Shown here: in pieces, positions 57,901 to 64,000 of the stretch | How the letters are laid out: each line of letters begins with the position of its first letter | Position numbering within the stretch: the first letter of the stretch is position 1 | DNA from: Zhuqueibacter pondensis | GTDB taxonomy: Bacteria; Zhuqueibacterota; Zhuqueibacteria; Zhuqueibacterales; Zhuqueibacteraceae | Length of the DNA: 64,000 nt | Direction of reading: 5' to 3' | NCBI GenBank assembly: GCA_034505955.1 | Contig: JAPDQK010000009.1 | Span: 62,001 to 126,000, forward strand | Program-made: the position numbers and the translations under genes | Notes under the pieces: model-generated | The model's input: the letters and a program-made list of their open reading frames with translations, nothing else | Databases searched by the model: none | Told to the model about the DNA's origin: nothing

Positions 57901-58117
57901 TCTGCTGAATCAAAAAAGACTCACTTACGGGAATATGAGCACCGCACAATATGACCGCTACAAGGAATCCTTGCATCTGCCCTTTGAGAGCGGCGAGCAG
58001 CATGGCAACGATAAATTGGGTGACTGGAACAAACCCCACATCGACATTGGCTGGTTTACCGCGCCGCTGTTTTTGAACCCGCGGCGGGTACTATTGGGCC
58101 TGCGCTTGAATATATAA
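54941..58117 (+). CDS. TonB-dependent outer-membrane receptor
   Basis: About 1,058 residues. A signal peptide (ending ASLFG) is followed by a carboxypeptidase-regulatory-like domain (GKLTGKVYDAETGEPLPGANV), a plug domain (about 130-240, with LSIRGGGIRETDVMMDGIS) and a long beta-barrel. The C-terminus ends in LGLRLNI rather than the usual aromatic. The N-terminal domain is typical of SusC-like and related FCB receptors. GAGGAGGAAA before the ATG at 54941 sets the start. Downstream are an Fn3-type secreted protein, a PorV-like barrel and a family 9 glycoside hydrolase, so a glycan ligand is plausible but unproven. Confidence 0.93.
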   Translation: MIGNQMLKSAFSALVPALLLLSLMPASLFGDNGKLTGKVYDAETGEPLPGANVIIESVWLDGKEAKPDIIQGAVSDLTGYFVILNVRPGTYNLKASMMGYAALTRTQVRVSIDRTITVDFPLKPSAIEMEAVTVVAEREVIKPDVSGTQETIVSSRIAETPVLRMDEFVNKIKGVELVANNEGHGLSIRGGGIRETDVMMDGISLRDPRSENSYLSLNSTAVEELQVLTGGFEAKYGGIRSGLVNVVTKEGQRDRYRLSLKTDQTPGGQKKFFGANPWSNDSWIYRVFADTSANGYAWRGTVGDTTVPEELRYFKGWKNTREGRSNYEAIGLPRAAVLTPVQKLELWKRQHPQYEFADKPDIFVEGTLTGPVPGGGLPFVGSYLGKSVFLVGFKYEDTQYAFPLGPRNNYVDWNGQLKLTTQLKPSMKLSLNSMYAKVNTISAGRPSTFGGALIDNSSRFNFLSSTEASVRQQAQLLGGSSGFIQMFNKSRLQYYDQRFMIGGAKFTHTISPKAFYTLDFQFSYTDHELTPFALDTSRAEAWFKLDNKYRVLDVPNQGTPNGSTNWLTDITNLFWLYGGLQAADTSYSWVANLRGDLTAQLGRHHQVETGFNIKYNYLSVNAGTWLQSEESWTPDLWQYFTAKPLEIGAYVQDKLEFKGMIANIGLRADYFNPNKKGYAVEHPLDEDYANFYNLVYQYLPGKFGSWEKWVEYRKMLDQPPGWPATESKSQLKLAPRLGVSFPITLDSKLYFNYGHFYQRPNIHFLYNQAIMPGATNVPSPDLEMARTVAYEFGYEQSFWQNFLFNITFYYKDVKNEPLSRSYVDYWEEQSVQKYFPDFYKDIRGLELRLEKRFGRFVTLWGNYEYMLQTTGRTGLAYVYENRLRANEEIRDPNIYTTDPIPRAQGNLNLHSPKHWGPGFRGIKPLSDIYLNFFVEWRDGGKVILNPQEPVEKQRRIEVVDYSNVDLRASKQLRFGSANLELVVTVQNLLNQKRLTYGNMSTAQYDRYKESLHLPFESGEQHGNDKLGDWNKPHIDIGWFTAPLFLNPRRVLLGLRLNI

Positions 58118-58149
58118 TGCCTTGTTTGTGAACAATCACGAGACTGCGA

Positions 58150-59808
58150 ATGAATACTCGACCTGGACAGAAACTTCAGCACGAAATCATCCGCGTCGTT
58201 CATGTTGCGCGGGAGTATGGCAGCCTGGCCGGTGCCGGCGGCATCAAGGATGTCACCGAAGGTCTCTGCAAAGCAACCGCTGCAGCCGGAATTGACACGC
58301 ACATTTTTCTCCCCTATTATCAAGTGATTCGGGAAAAAACTCAACTGGTTCCAAAGGAGCAATGCCGCTTCGAGCTCCCGATGAACTACACACAACAACA
58401 ACGAACCGAGTCAGTAAAAATTTATGGCAGTTCAATTCAGCCCAATCTTACCGTTCATTTGATCAAAGCGCACTTATATGATTATCTCTCTGAAGGCAAT
58501 GGTCTGATACCGCGCAAAGGAATTTATCAGTACACCAGAGAAGAAGCAGAAGCTTTGGGTCTTCCGGAGCGCATTGGCAAAGGTTACCATGATTTCTTTG
58601 CAATGAATGTTTTATTGGTGAAGGCCACGCTGTGCGCATTGGGGAAACTGGATCTCAGGCCCGATGTGATTCACTGTCATGATGGGCACGCGGCGCTGTT
58701 ACCGTTGATTGCACAAGCTTCAGACGAAAATTGGGTGCTCCCGTTCTTTCGATATGTGCCATCCGTCATCACGGTGCACAATGCGGGCATGGGGTATCAT
58801 CAGGATATTTTCGACCTGGAATTTGCCGCCGCCATCTGTGGAGTTTCGCGCAACGTCATTGATGGCTGCCGCCTCAACGGAAATTTTGATCCGCTGCTTG
58901 CCGGCGGCTTGTTCGGTACGATCATCAATACCGTGAGTGAAAACTATGCCCGCGAGCTGCAACACACCGGCCAGGATTGGATGACCGGCTGGTTGGGACA
59001 CACGCTGGCACAATACGGCATCAAACTTGTCGGTGTGACCAACGGCATCAATCCCGAGATCTTCGATCCACAAAAGCCCGAGGCCTTGGGCCTCGCCAAA
59101 GGCTTTGCGCCAATCAATGGTGATTTCGAGGGCAAGGAAATCTGCAAGCAGACGCTCCTGGAATCCCTCGGACAAAAAGAAATTCCCAAAGGCATCGCGC
59201 TGTATGGGACAATCGATTATCGTCAAGACATTCCGCTATTGACTTTTATCGGGCGATTGGATCAACAAAAAGGATTCGACATATTAGCCGAGGCCGTTGA
59301 TTTGTTGTTCGATGAAGAGCAAGAGGTTCAGCTTCTTGGTCTCGGCGATGGCGACCCGGCCATTAGAGCCCAATTCACCAACTTGGCAGAAAAGTTCGCA
59401 GGACGAATTTGTGTGGCCATCGGCTACAGCCCGCCACTGGCCAACAAAATTTATGCCGCTGGAGATTTCTTCCTGATACCATCGCGTTTCGAGCCGTGCG
59501 GCTTGACCGATTTCTTTGCACAACTGATGGGTAACGTGCCCATCGTGCATCAGGTTGGCGGGCTGGTCAAAACGCTGGACGGCCAGTACGGCTTGTCCTA
59601 TTTGGGCGGGCCACGGGAATTACTCAACGTTTTGCGCCGAGCTCTCGAGATCTATCGTGAACCCGGCAAAGCGACGCTGAGAAAAATCCAAATAAATGCA
59701 GTGAAAAATATCCATGAAAATTTTACCTGGGAGAAAGTTCTTGAAAAGAAATATCTCCCGCTCTATCGCGAGGCGATGGAGAGAGTGAAACCGGCATTGC
59801 CGTACTGA
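58150..59808 (+). CDS. Glycogen/starch synthase (GT5 family)
   Basis: 552 residues. The N-terminal nucleotide-sugar loop, usually KVGGLADV, reads AGAGGIKDVTEGL. The C-terminal Rossmann half has FIGRLDQQKGFDILAEA and the acceptor-site segment PSRFEPCGLTDFFAQLMGN, with the catalytic Glu. It transfers glucose from ADP- or UDP-glucose to alpha-1,4-glucan. The loss of the Lys in the first loop separates it from standard GlgA and fits a variant subgroup. It starts 32 bases after the TonB-receptor gene, which is an unusual neighbour for a cytoplasmic glucan enzyme. Confidence 0.88.
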   Translation: MNTRPGQKLQHEIIRVVHVAREYGSLAGAGGIKDVTEGLCKATAAAGIDTHIFLPYYQVIREKTQLVPKEQCRFELPMNYTQQQRTESVKIYGSSIQPNLTVHLIKAHLYDYLSEGNGLIPRKGIYQYTREEAEALGLPERIGKGYHDFFAMNVLLVKATLCALGKLDLRPDVIHCHDGHAALLPLIAQASDENWVLPFFRYVPSVITVHNAGMGYHQDIFDLEFAAAICGVSRNVIDGCRLNGNFDPLLAGGLFGTIINTVSENYARELQHTGQDWMTGWLGHTLAQYGIKLVGVTNGINPEIFDPQKPEALGLAKGFAPINGDFEGKEICKQTLLESLGQKEIPKGIALYGTIDYRQDIPLLTFIGRLDQQKGFDILAEAVDLLFDEEQEVQLLGLGDGDPAIRAQFTNLAEKFAGRICVAIGYSPPLANKIYAAGDFFLIPSRFEPCGLTDFFAQLMGNVPIVHQVGGLVKTLDGQYGLSYLGGPRELLNVLRRALEIYREPGKATLRKIQINAVKNIHENFTWEKVLEKKYLPLYREAMERVKPALPY

Positions 59809-59842
59809 TCTCTCGGGTTTATATTTTTGTTGCGTTTGTAGT

Positions 59843-60258
59843 GGAATTTACCGAGACGGGCAAAAGGGCTTTGATTCGATAGTTGAAGGCAAAACCATTG
59901 TTGCGCTTGGCGTTGAAGAAAGTCCAATCAAGCCCGTGCTTGTACAAGGACGAGATTTCAAGCGCGTTGGGCAAAGTAACCATATACTTTCTAACAGCGT
60001 GCTCATAGCGAACGGCAATTGCAAGCCATGGAATAGGTTCCTCAGAAGGGACGAATCACTGCACAAGGTTATGCCCGGCTGGTTGGAGTGTCACATCGAA
60101 CTGCAAACCGCGACTTGGCGGAATTGATAAAGAACGGCATCTTGTGTCAAGTTGGCAAAGGCAAGCTTGGTTACTTTCAGCTGTATGACGCAATTGGCGC
60201 GAATTTGGCGCCATGGCATCGTCGAAGTTCAATGACTTTATCAATGGAAAAATCTTGA
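59843..60258 (+). pseudogene. Decayed Schlafen/AlbA_2-domain regulator gene
   Basis: Two protein fragments in different frames. From about 59843 the sequence reads EGKTIVALGVEESPIKPVLV then QGRDFKRVGQSNHILS, typical of the AlbA_2 (Schlafen-like) domain. From 60037 another frame reads GRITAQGYARLVGVSHRTAN and RDLAELIKNGILCQVGKGK, the C-terminal winged helix seen in the same proteins, ending at 60258. The N-terminus and the region between are missing. It separates the glycogen synthase gene from the Fn3-protein gene. Confidence 0.7.
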
Positions 60259-60294
60259 CATTCCGAACTCAATGAGTGCATAGGAGAAAATGCC

Positions 60295-62403
60295 ATGCCT
60301 CCCAGAATGAGAATCATAATCACTGCCATCGGCTTGATCATGTGGGTCTTGCCTGTGGATGAATTGCGGGCGCAAAAGAATTACAATGGCCCGCCATTGT
60401 TGATTGACGTCAACGCCATCAATCTCGAAATGAAAAAGCTGAATGGCGAAGGACAATTCACCACCCAATACAGTTGGATGCTCACCGGGACGGGACCGGA
60501 AAAAACTGAAATTTTTTACCATCCTCAAGATCAGTGGCACTCCCAAATGTTGTATCAAATTTTTAATCCCGTATGCTTGGATGATAGCGGCACCGTGGAT
60601 CAACTGGGCAAGCGCAAGATTATTCCCACGCCATTTGTGAGCACCGGCATCAATGACTTCTCTTGGGAAATCCGGCGATACCGCCCGCCTTACATCACCG
60701 TCGACGGCATTCCGCAATACCGCGAGTATCGCTGGCAAACCGATCCCAAGCTCAAACCCGACATCGCGGCGATTTGGGAGGACCTCCTGCCTTTCTGGGG
60801 AATTCGCACTCACGTCGAAGTTTATGCATTCAGTCATCCCGACCATCAGGATTATATTATCTGGAAAGCCACTTACAAATTTACCGGCGAGACCCGGCGC
60901 GCCCTCGAGAATCCAACCGCCAAAGACTTTTTCCCGGATCAAACCATCCGGCTGTGGTGGCCGATTTCTTTCAGCTTCGGGCCTTCAAAAGCTGGCGAGT
61001 ATGAAGTCATCCGCAGTTTCGCTTATGAAGGTGAAGACGACTTGGATAGTTGGTTCGCCGGAAAATCCGAGCTGGTGAGCGGACGGCCGCGCGATACCTT
61101 GAAAGTGGCCTATTATTGGGACTCGAAGTTCACAGGCATCGCCGCCTATCCCAATGGCAGCACCGATGACACCGGCGATCCTGATCGCAAGACCGGCCAT
61201 CTCTTGTCGCCGCAGATTCCTGGCTTCACCCTGCTTTATGCATCGAAGTCTGCCACTGACCGCAGCGATGATCCGGCGCAACCGTATGCCATGCCGCATG
61301 CAGGAATTGTGAAAGATTTGTGGGGCCGCCGCGATTTCGGTTTGCGTGATACCTATATCGGTCACGACACGCGCGGGCGTTTTCCCAAAGACATCATCAC
61401 GCAAGGTTGGAGCGCCGTTCCGGAAAAAGGCCCGATGCGGTTCATCACCGCCGGCCCGTATCAACTCACCAAGAATGCCGCAGCAGCGCGCTATGATTCG
61501 TTTACGGTAGCTTATGCGATTGGCGTGGGATCGCTCTCGTGGGAAATGGCGGACAGCATCGGCAAAGCCTGGTTCCAAGGCAGGATCACTGATCAGGAGA
61601 AAAAAGATTGGATCATGACCGGTCGCGACTCTTTGTTCAAAGTTTTGGATCGTGCCTATTGGGCGTGGAGTCGCGGACTTGACATTCCCGATCCTCCGCC
61701 GCCACCGGATGTTGACGTGACCAGCGACGCAGATCGAATCGCCGTCAAATGGTCATATCCTGACCCGTCCTATTTTAAAGATTCAGATACCGGACAGGAT
61801 GATTGGTACGCGTGGCGAGTCTATCGCAAAAAGGGCGCCTTGTTCGTGAACGATCCATTGGATAATTACAGCGGCGAGAGATGGCAGCTCGTTTACGAAA
61901 CCACCAACAGAAATGAGACCACTTATATTGATCGGAATGTGACGCGCGGAGTGAGCTACTATTATGCGGTGACCGCCGTCGACAACGGCACACAAAACAA
62001 AGACGATCTCACGCCGGGACGGAAATTGGAAAGCTCGCGTTATGCCAATAGTTCTGCTTTGCCGGCAATCCCATTCAAAGGAGGATTGGCTGAAAGTGAC
62101 AAAGTGCGCGTGGTGCCGAATCCCGCCACCATCAAAGCCGGCGGCTTGGGATTTCCGGGTGAGCCTGACAGAATTCTGTTTGCCCGGCTGCCTTACAAAT
62201 GCAAACTGACGATTTATACGGAAACCGGCGACAGCATCACCAGCTTCGAGCATATCGGAACCGATCAGGAAGTCTGGAATCAGCGTACCGATGCCAATCA
62301 AAATGTGACCAGCGGCATCTACATTCTCGCCGTAACGAATGCCGAAGACGTCAACGGCAAGTCGCTGCCGGATCAGTTTGTGAAATTCATCCTGGTGCGA
62401 TAG
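60295..62403 (+). CDS. Secreted protein with Fn3-like domain and FlgD-like C-terminus
   Basis: 702 residues with a signal peptide (ending DELRAQ). The first 460 residues are not assigned. They are rich in aromatic and charged residues, with a conserved-looking core (WPISFSFGPSKAGEYEVIRS). Residues about 480-590 resemble a fibronectin type III domain (IAVKWSYPDP, YYYAVTAVDNG). The last 90 residues (VVPNPATIKAG, TIYTETGDSI, TSGIYILAVT) match the FlgD-Ig/Por-tail fold of FCB envelope proteins, ending FVKFILVR. AGGAG eight bases before the ATG supports the start. Its position between a TonB receptor and a PorV-like barrel suggests an exported partner of these. Confidence 0.82.
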   Translation: MPPRMRIIITAIGLIMWVLPVDELRAQKNYNGPPLLIDVNAINLEMKKLNGEGQFTTQYSWMLTGTGPEKTEIFYHPQDQWHSQMLYQIFNPVCLDDSGTVDQLGKRKIIPTPFVSTGINDFSWEIRRYRPPYITVDGIPQYREYRWQTDPKLKPDIAAIWEDLLPFWGIRTHVEVYAFSHPDHQDYIIWKATYKFTGETRRALENPTAKDFFPDQTIRLWWPISFSFGPSKAGEYEVIRSFAYEGEDDLDSWFAGKSELVSGRPRDTLKVAYYWDSKFTGIAAYPNGSTDDTGDPDRKTGHLLSPQIPGFTLLYASKSATDRSDDPAQPYAMPHAGIVKDLWGRRDFGLRDTYIGHDTRGRFPKDIITQGWSAVPEKGPMRFITAGPYQLTKNAAAARYDSFTVAYAIGVGSLSWEMADSIGKAWFQGRITDQEKKDWIMTGRDSLFKVLDRAYWAWSRGLDIPDPPPPPDVDVTSDADRIAVKWSYPDPSYFKDSDTGQDDWYAWRVYRKKGALFVNDPLDNYSGERWQLVYETTNRNETTYIDRNVTRGVSYYYAVTAVDNGTQNKDDLTPGRKLESSRYANSSALPAIPFKGGLAESDKVRVVPNPATIKAGGLGFPGEPDRILFARLPYKCKLTIYTETGDSITSFEHIGTDQEVWNQRTDANQNVTSGIYILAVTNAEDVNGKSLPDQFVKFILVR

Positions 62404-62436
62404 ATAAAAATAAATCTCTGCTACTATAAAACAATC

Positions 62437-62528
62437 TGTCATTCCGGAGGAATCTTTTTTAAATTTAAGACAAACGTATGTGCCGATACCAAAAAGGATT
62501 CCTACTGACGCAGTCTTCCAGAATGACA
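62437..62528. repeat. TGTCATTC-family hairpin element, copy 3
   Basis: It opens TGTCATTCCGGAGGAATC and closes GTCTTCCAGAATGACA, with inner TTTTTT and AAAAAGGATTCCT arms. Related to copies at 32584-32766 and 54653-54805. Confidence 0.65.
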
Positions 62529-62573
62529 TGTTGCGGTAGGGTGGACTATTATGAAATTGCAAAGGAGTTAATC

Positions 62574-63599
62574 ATGAAGTTCGGCAAAATACAGATAATC
62601 GCCGTCATACTTTTGCTAATCGGAAGCCTCCCGGCTTTCGGTGGCGGCATTGTCAAAAAAGCCCAGGTGGGATTCAGATTTCTGGAAAATCCCGTCTCGG
62701 CAGAGGCCGTCGGTCGCGGCGGTTTGGGCGTGGCCATGTTTCGGAATGCGAACAGCGTTTTCTGGAATCCCGGCGGTCTGGGTTGGATCGAGGGCAAGAT
62801 GGATTTCAATCTGAATTACACCAAGGGGATTGCCGATATTAATCACACGTCAGTGGTGGGTGCTTACAACTGGGCTGGCGTCGGCGTCATTGCTGTCGAT
62901 GTGATCGCCATGGATTACGGAGATTTTTACGGCACGCGTCGCGCTGACAACGCCGATGGTTTCATCGACACCGGCGTTTTCTCTCCGAATGCCTGGGCTG
63001 TGGGAATTACCTTCTCCCAGCAAATCAGCGATCGCTTTTCCTACGGCGTGCATCTGAAATATGCCCGGCAGGATTTGGGCGACGCCTGGATCGCCACTGC
63101 CGGCAAGGATGTCAATGATCCCCAATTGGCGATCACGCAAAAAGCCTATGCGCACTCTGAGCCGGCGCTGGATATCGGAGCGGTTTATGACTTTTTCTAT
63201 CATGGCATCCGCTTCGGCGCCGTCATTCAAAATATCTCGCGCGAAATACGTTACGAAGAGGAAGAATTTCCGCTCCCCTTTGCGGTGGGCTTCAGCTTGA
63301 CCGTCGATCCCTGGTCGATCTTCAGGCCGGAGGATAAAACGAATTCGCTGGTGATCGGCTTTGAATCCCGGCATCCGCGCGACTTCAAAGAGAAGCTCAA
63401 GTTCGGCGCGGAATTCACTTCGCACGAAATTCTTTCACTGCGCGCCGGCTACATGGACAACTATGATGAAAGGGGATTAACTGCCGGTTTCGGCTTGAAC
63501 AAAAAACTCAGTCATGCCGGTTTTCGCTTGGATTACGCTTTTCAGGATTTTGGCGTGTTTGGCGGGGTGCATATTTTTTCGTTTGGGGTGACGTATTAG
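62574..63599 (+). CDS. PorV/PorQ-family outer-membrane barrel
   Basis: 341 residues with a signal peptide (ending LPAFGG). The segment SAEAVGRGGLGVAMFRNANS followed by VFWNPGGLGWIEG is the family signature, and the rest has regular beta strands ending in FSFGVTY with an aromatic. In Bacteroidota PorV helps type IX secretion deliver cargo to the surface. Related barrels occur widely in FCB phyla. AAAGGAG six bases before the ATG at 62574 fixes the start. The longer open frame passes through the repeat element. It probably works with the upstream tail-bearing secreted protein. Confidence 0.88.
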   Translation: MKFGKIQIIAVILLLIGSLPAFGGGIVKKAQVGFRFLENPVSAEAVGRGGLGVAMFRNANSVFWNPGGLGWIEGKMDFNLNYTKGIADINHTSVVGAYNWAGVGVIAVDVIAMDYGDFYGTRRADNADGFIDTGVFSPNAWAVGITFSQQISDRFSYGVHLKYARQDLGDAWIATAGKDVNDPQLAITQKAYAHSEPALDIGAVYDFFYHGIRFGAVIQNISREIRYEEEEFPLPFAVGFSLTVDPWSIFRPEDKTNSLVIGFESRHPRDFKEKLKFGAEFTSHEILSLRAGYMDNYDERGLTAGFGLNKKLSHAGFRLDYAFQDFGVFGGVHIFSFGVTY

Positions 63600-63634
63600 T
63601 CAGTGACATATTCTGAAAATTTTTAGGCTGCCAG

Positions 63635-63685
63635 CGGATGGATGAACACCAACTGATAAAACATCCGTTGGTGTTCATCCATCCG
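63635..63685. repeat. Perfect 19-bp inverted repeat after the PorV-like gene
   Basis: CGGATGGATGAACACCAAC (63635-63653) and GTTGGTGTTCATCCATCCG (63667-63685), loop 13 bases. A T run follows only about 13 bases further on, so it may be a terminator or a repeat element. Confidence 0.65.
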
Positions 63686-63735
63686 CCGGGATAATACTTT
63701 TTGTAAAATTGGATTCGGAAAATGGAGAGATATGC

Positions 63736-64000
63736 ATGAATTTCCCCAAATTGCTCTTATTTGTTCTCACCATCATCAGTTCCATTCTCTTTCAGACCAA
63801 TCTCTCATCAACCCGCGAAGATTCTAAAACGATCTACCTCCGCGCCAACCAAATCGGCTATCTGCCGGAGGAAACCAAAATCGCCATCGCATTCTCGCAT
63901 CGTCCAATAGAGAATTTGAAATTCGAGATCATCGATGCTGTCACCAGCCAAAAAATTTGGGGCCCGGAGAGAGTAGGAAAAAATGCCGGCGCCTACGGCA
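63736..64000 (+). CDS. Glycoside hydrolase family 9-like protein, 5' part only
   Basis: Only the first 88 residues are in the window. A signal peptide (MNFPKLLLFVLTIISSILF) is followed by IYLRANQIGYLPEETKIAIA, the start of the CelD_N Ig-like domain that precedes family 9 cellulase modules. The catalytic part lies beyond the right edge. GGAGAG six bases before the ATG supports the start. If confirmed, it would make cellulose or a related beta-glucan a likely substrate for the neighbouring surface proteins. Confidence 0.75.
   Translation, partial: MNFPKLLLFVLTIISSILFQTNLSSTREDSKTIYLRANQIGYLPEETKIAIAFSHRPIENLKFEIIDAVTSQKIWGPERVGKNAGAYG

Noticed and set aside
56657..58039. 460-residue open frame antisense to the TonB receptor
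   Set aside because: It follows from codon use of the real gene. The protein shows no domain and the sense gene has full family structure.

Overview
The window comes from a bacterium of moderate GC content that is probably Gram-negative and probably belongs to the FCB group (Fibrobacterota-Chlorobiota-Bacteroidota) or a neighbouring candidate phylum such as KSB1 or Calditrichota. The evidence is a secreted protein with a type IX-secretion-like C-terminal tail, a PorV/PorQ-type barrel, a TonB-dependent receptor with a carboxypeptidase-regulatory-like N-terminus, and a propeller-type sensor kinase. The 16S 3' end carries a normal anti-Shine-Dalgarno, and GGAGG-type ribosome sites fit most chosen starts. 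I cannot name the species.

Layout. 1-3920 (minus): the end of an exopolysaccharide locus (Wzz/BY-kinase, a receiver protein, a GAF-AAA+-Fis sigma54 activator). 4342-10784 (minus): one complete rRNA operon, 16S - tRNA-Ile - tRNA-Ala - tRNA-like - 23S - 5S, with promoter, boxA sites and terminator. The 23S gene is split by a 716-nt group I intron that encodes a LAGLIDADG endonuclease. 10977-20381 (plus): a DapA-family aldolase, a giant four-unit beta-helix surface protein, an amidohydrolase, a membrane protein, a Nudix hydrolase and a small protein. 20629-32526 (minus): three envelope proteins followed by a signalling set (receiver, NarL-type regulator, 14-blade propeller histidine kinase, CPBP-SpoIIE fusion). 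32779-40983 (minus): homocysteine methyltransferase/MTHFR, HEAT-repeat and DUF2207 membrane proteins, a PhzF-like isomerase, a radical SAM protein. 41249-45463: a polyferredoxin membrane protein, a TPR protein, an MNT antitoxin with a dead HEPN partner, a small membrane protein. 45698-53683 (plus): a phosphate-uptake locus. 53799-64000 (plus): a metallophosphoesterase, then TonB receptor, glycogen synthase, a Schlafen-like pseudogene, an Fn3/FlgD-like secreted protein, a PorV-like barrel and the start of a family 9 glycoside hydrolase.

Most notable: the phosphate locus has two PstB ATPases with complementary defects. PstB1 keeps the LSGGQ signature but lost the Q-loop Gln and switch His. PstB2 keeps those but lost the signature. 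Paired, they would form one normal and one degenerate ATP site, as in asymmetric heterodimeric ABC transporters. The same locus starts with a PhoU fused to a low-molecular-weight phosphatase/arsenate-reductase-like domain whose catalytic Cys and Arg are gone, and it also holds a PiT transporter with its DUF47 partner between the two pstB genes.

The intergenic spaces carry several families of imperfect hairpin repeats. Each is built from a short repeated word followed by its near reverse complement. One of them sits in the anticodon loop of the tRNA-like gene in the rRNA spacer.
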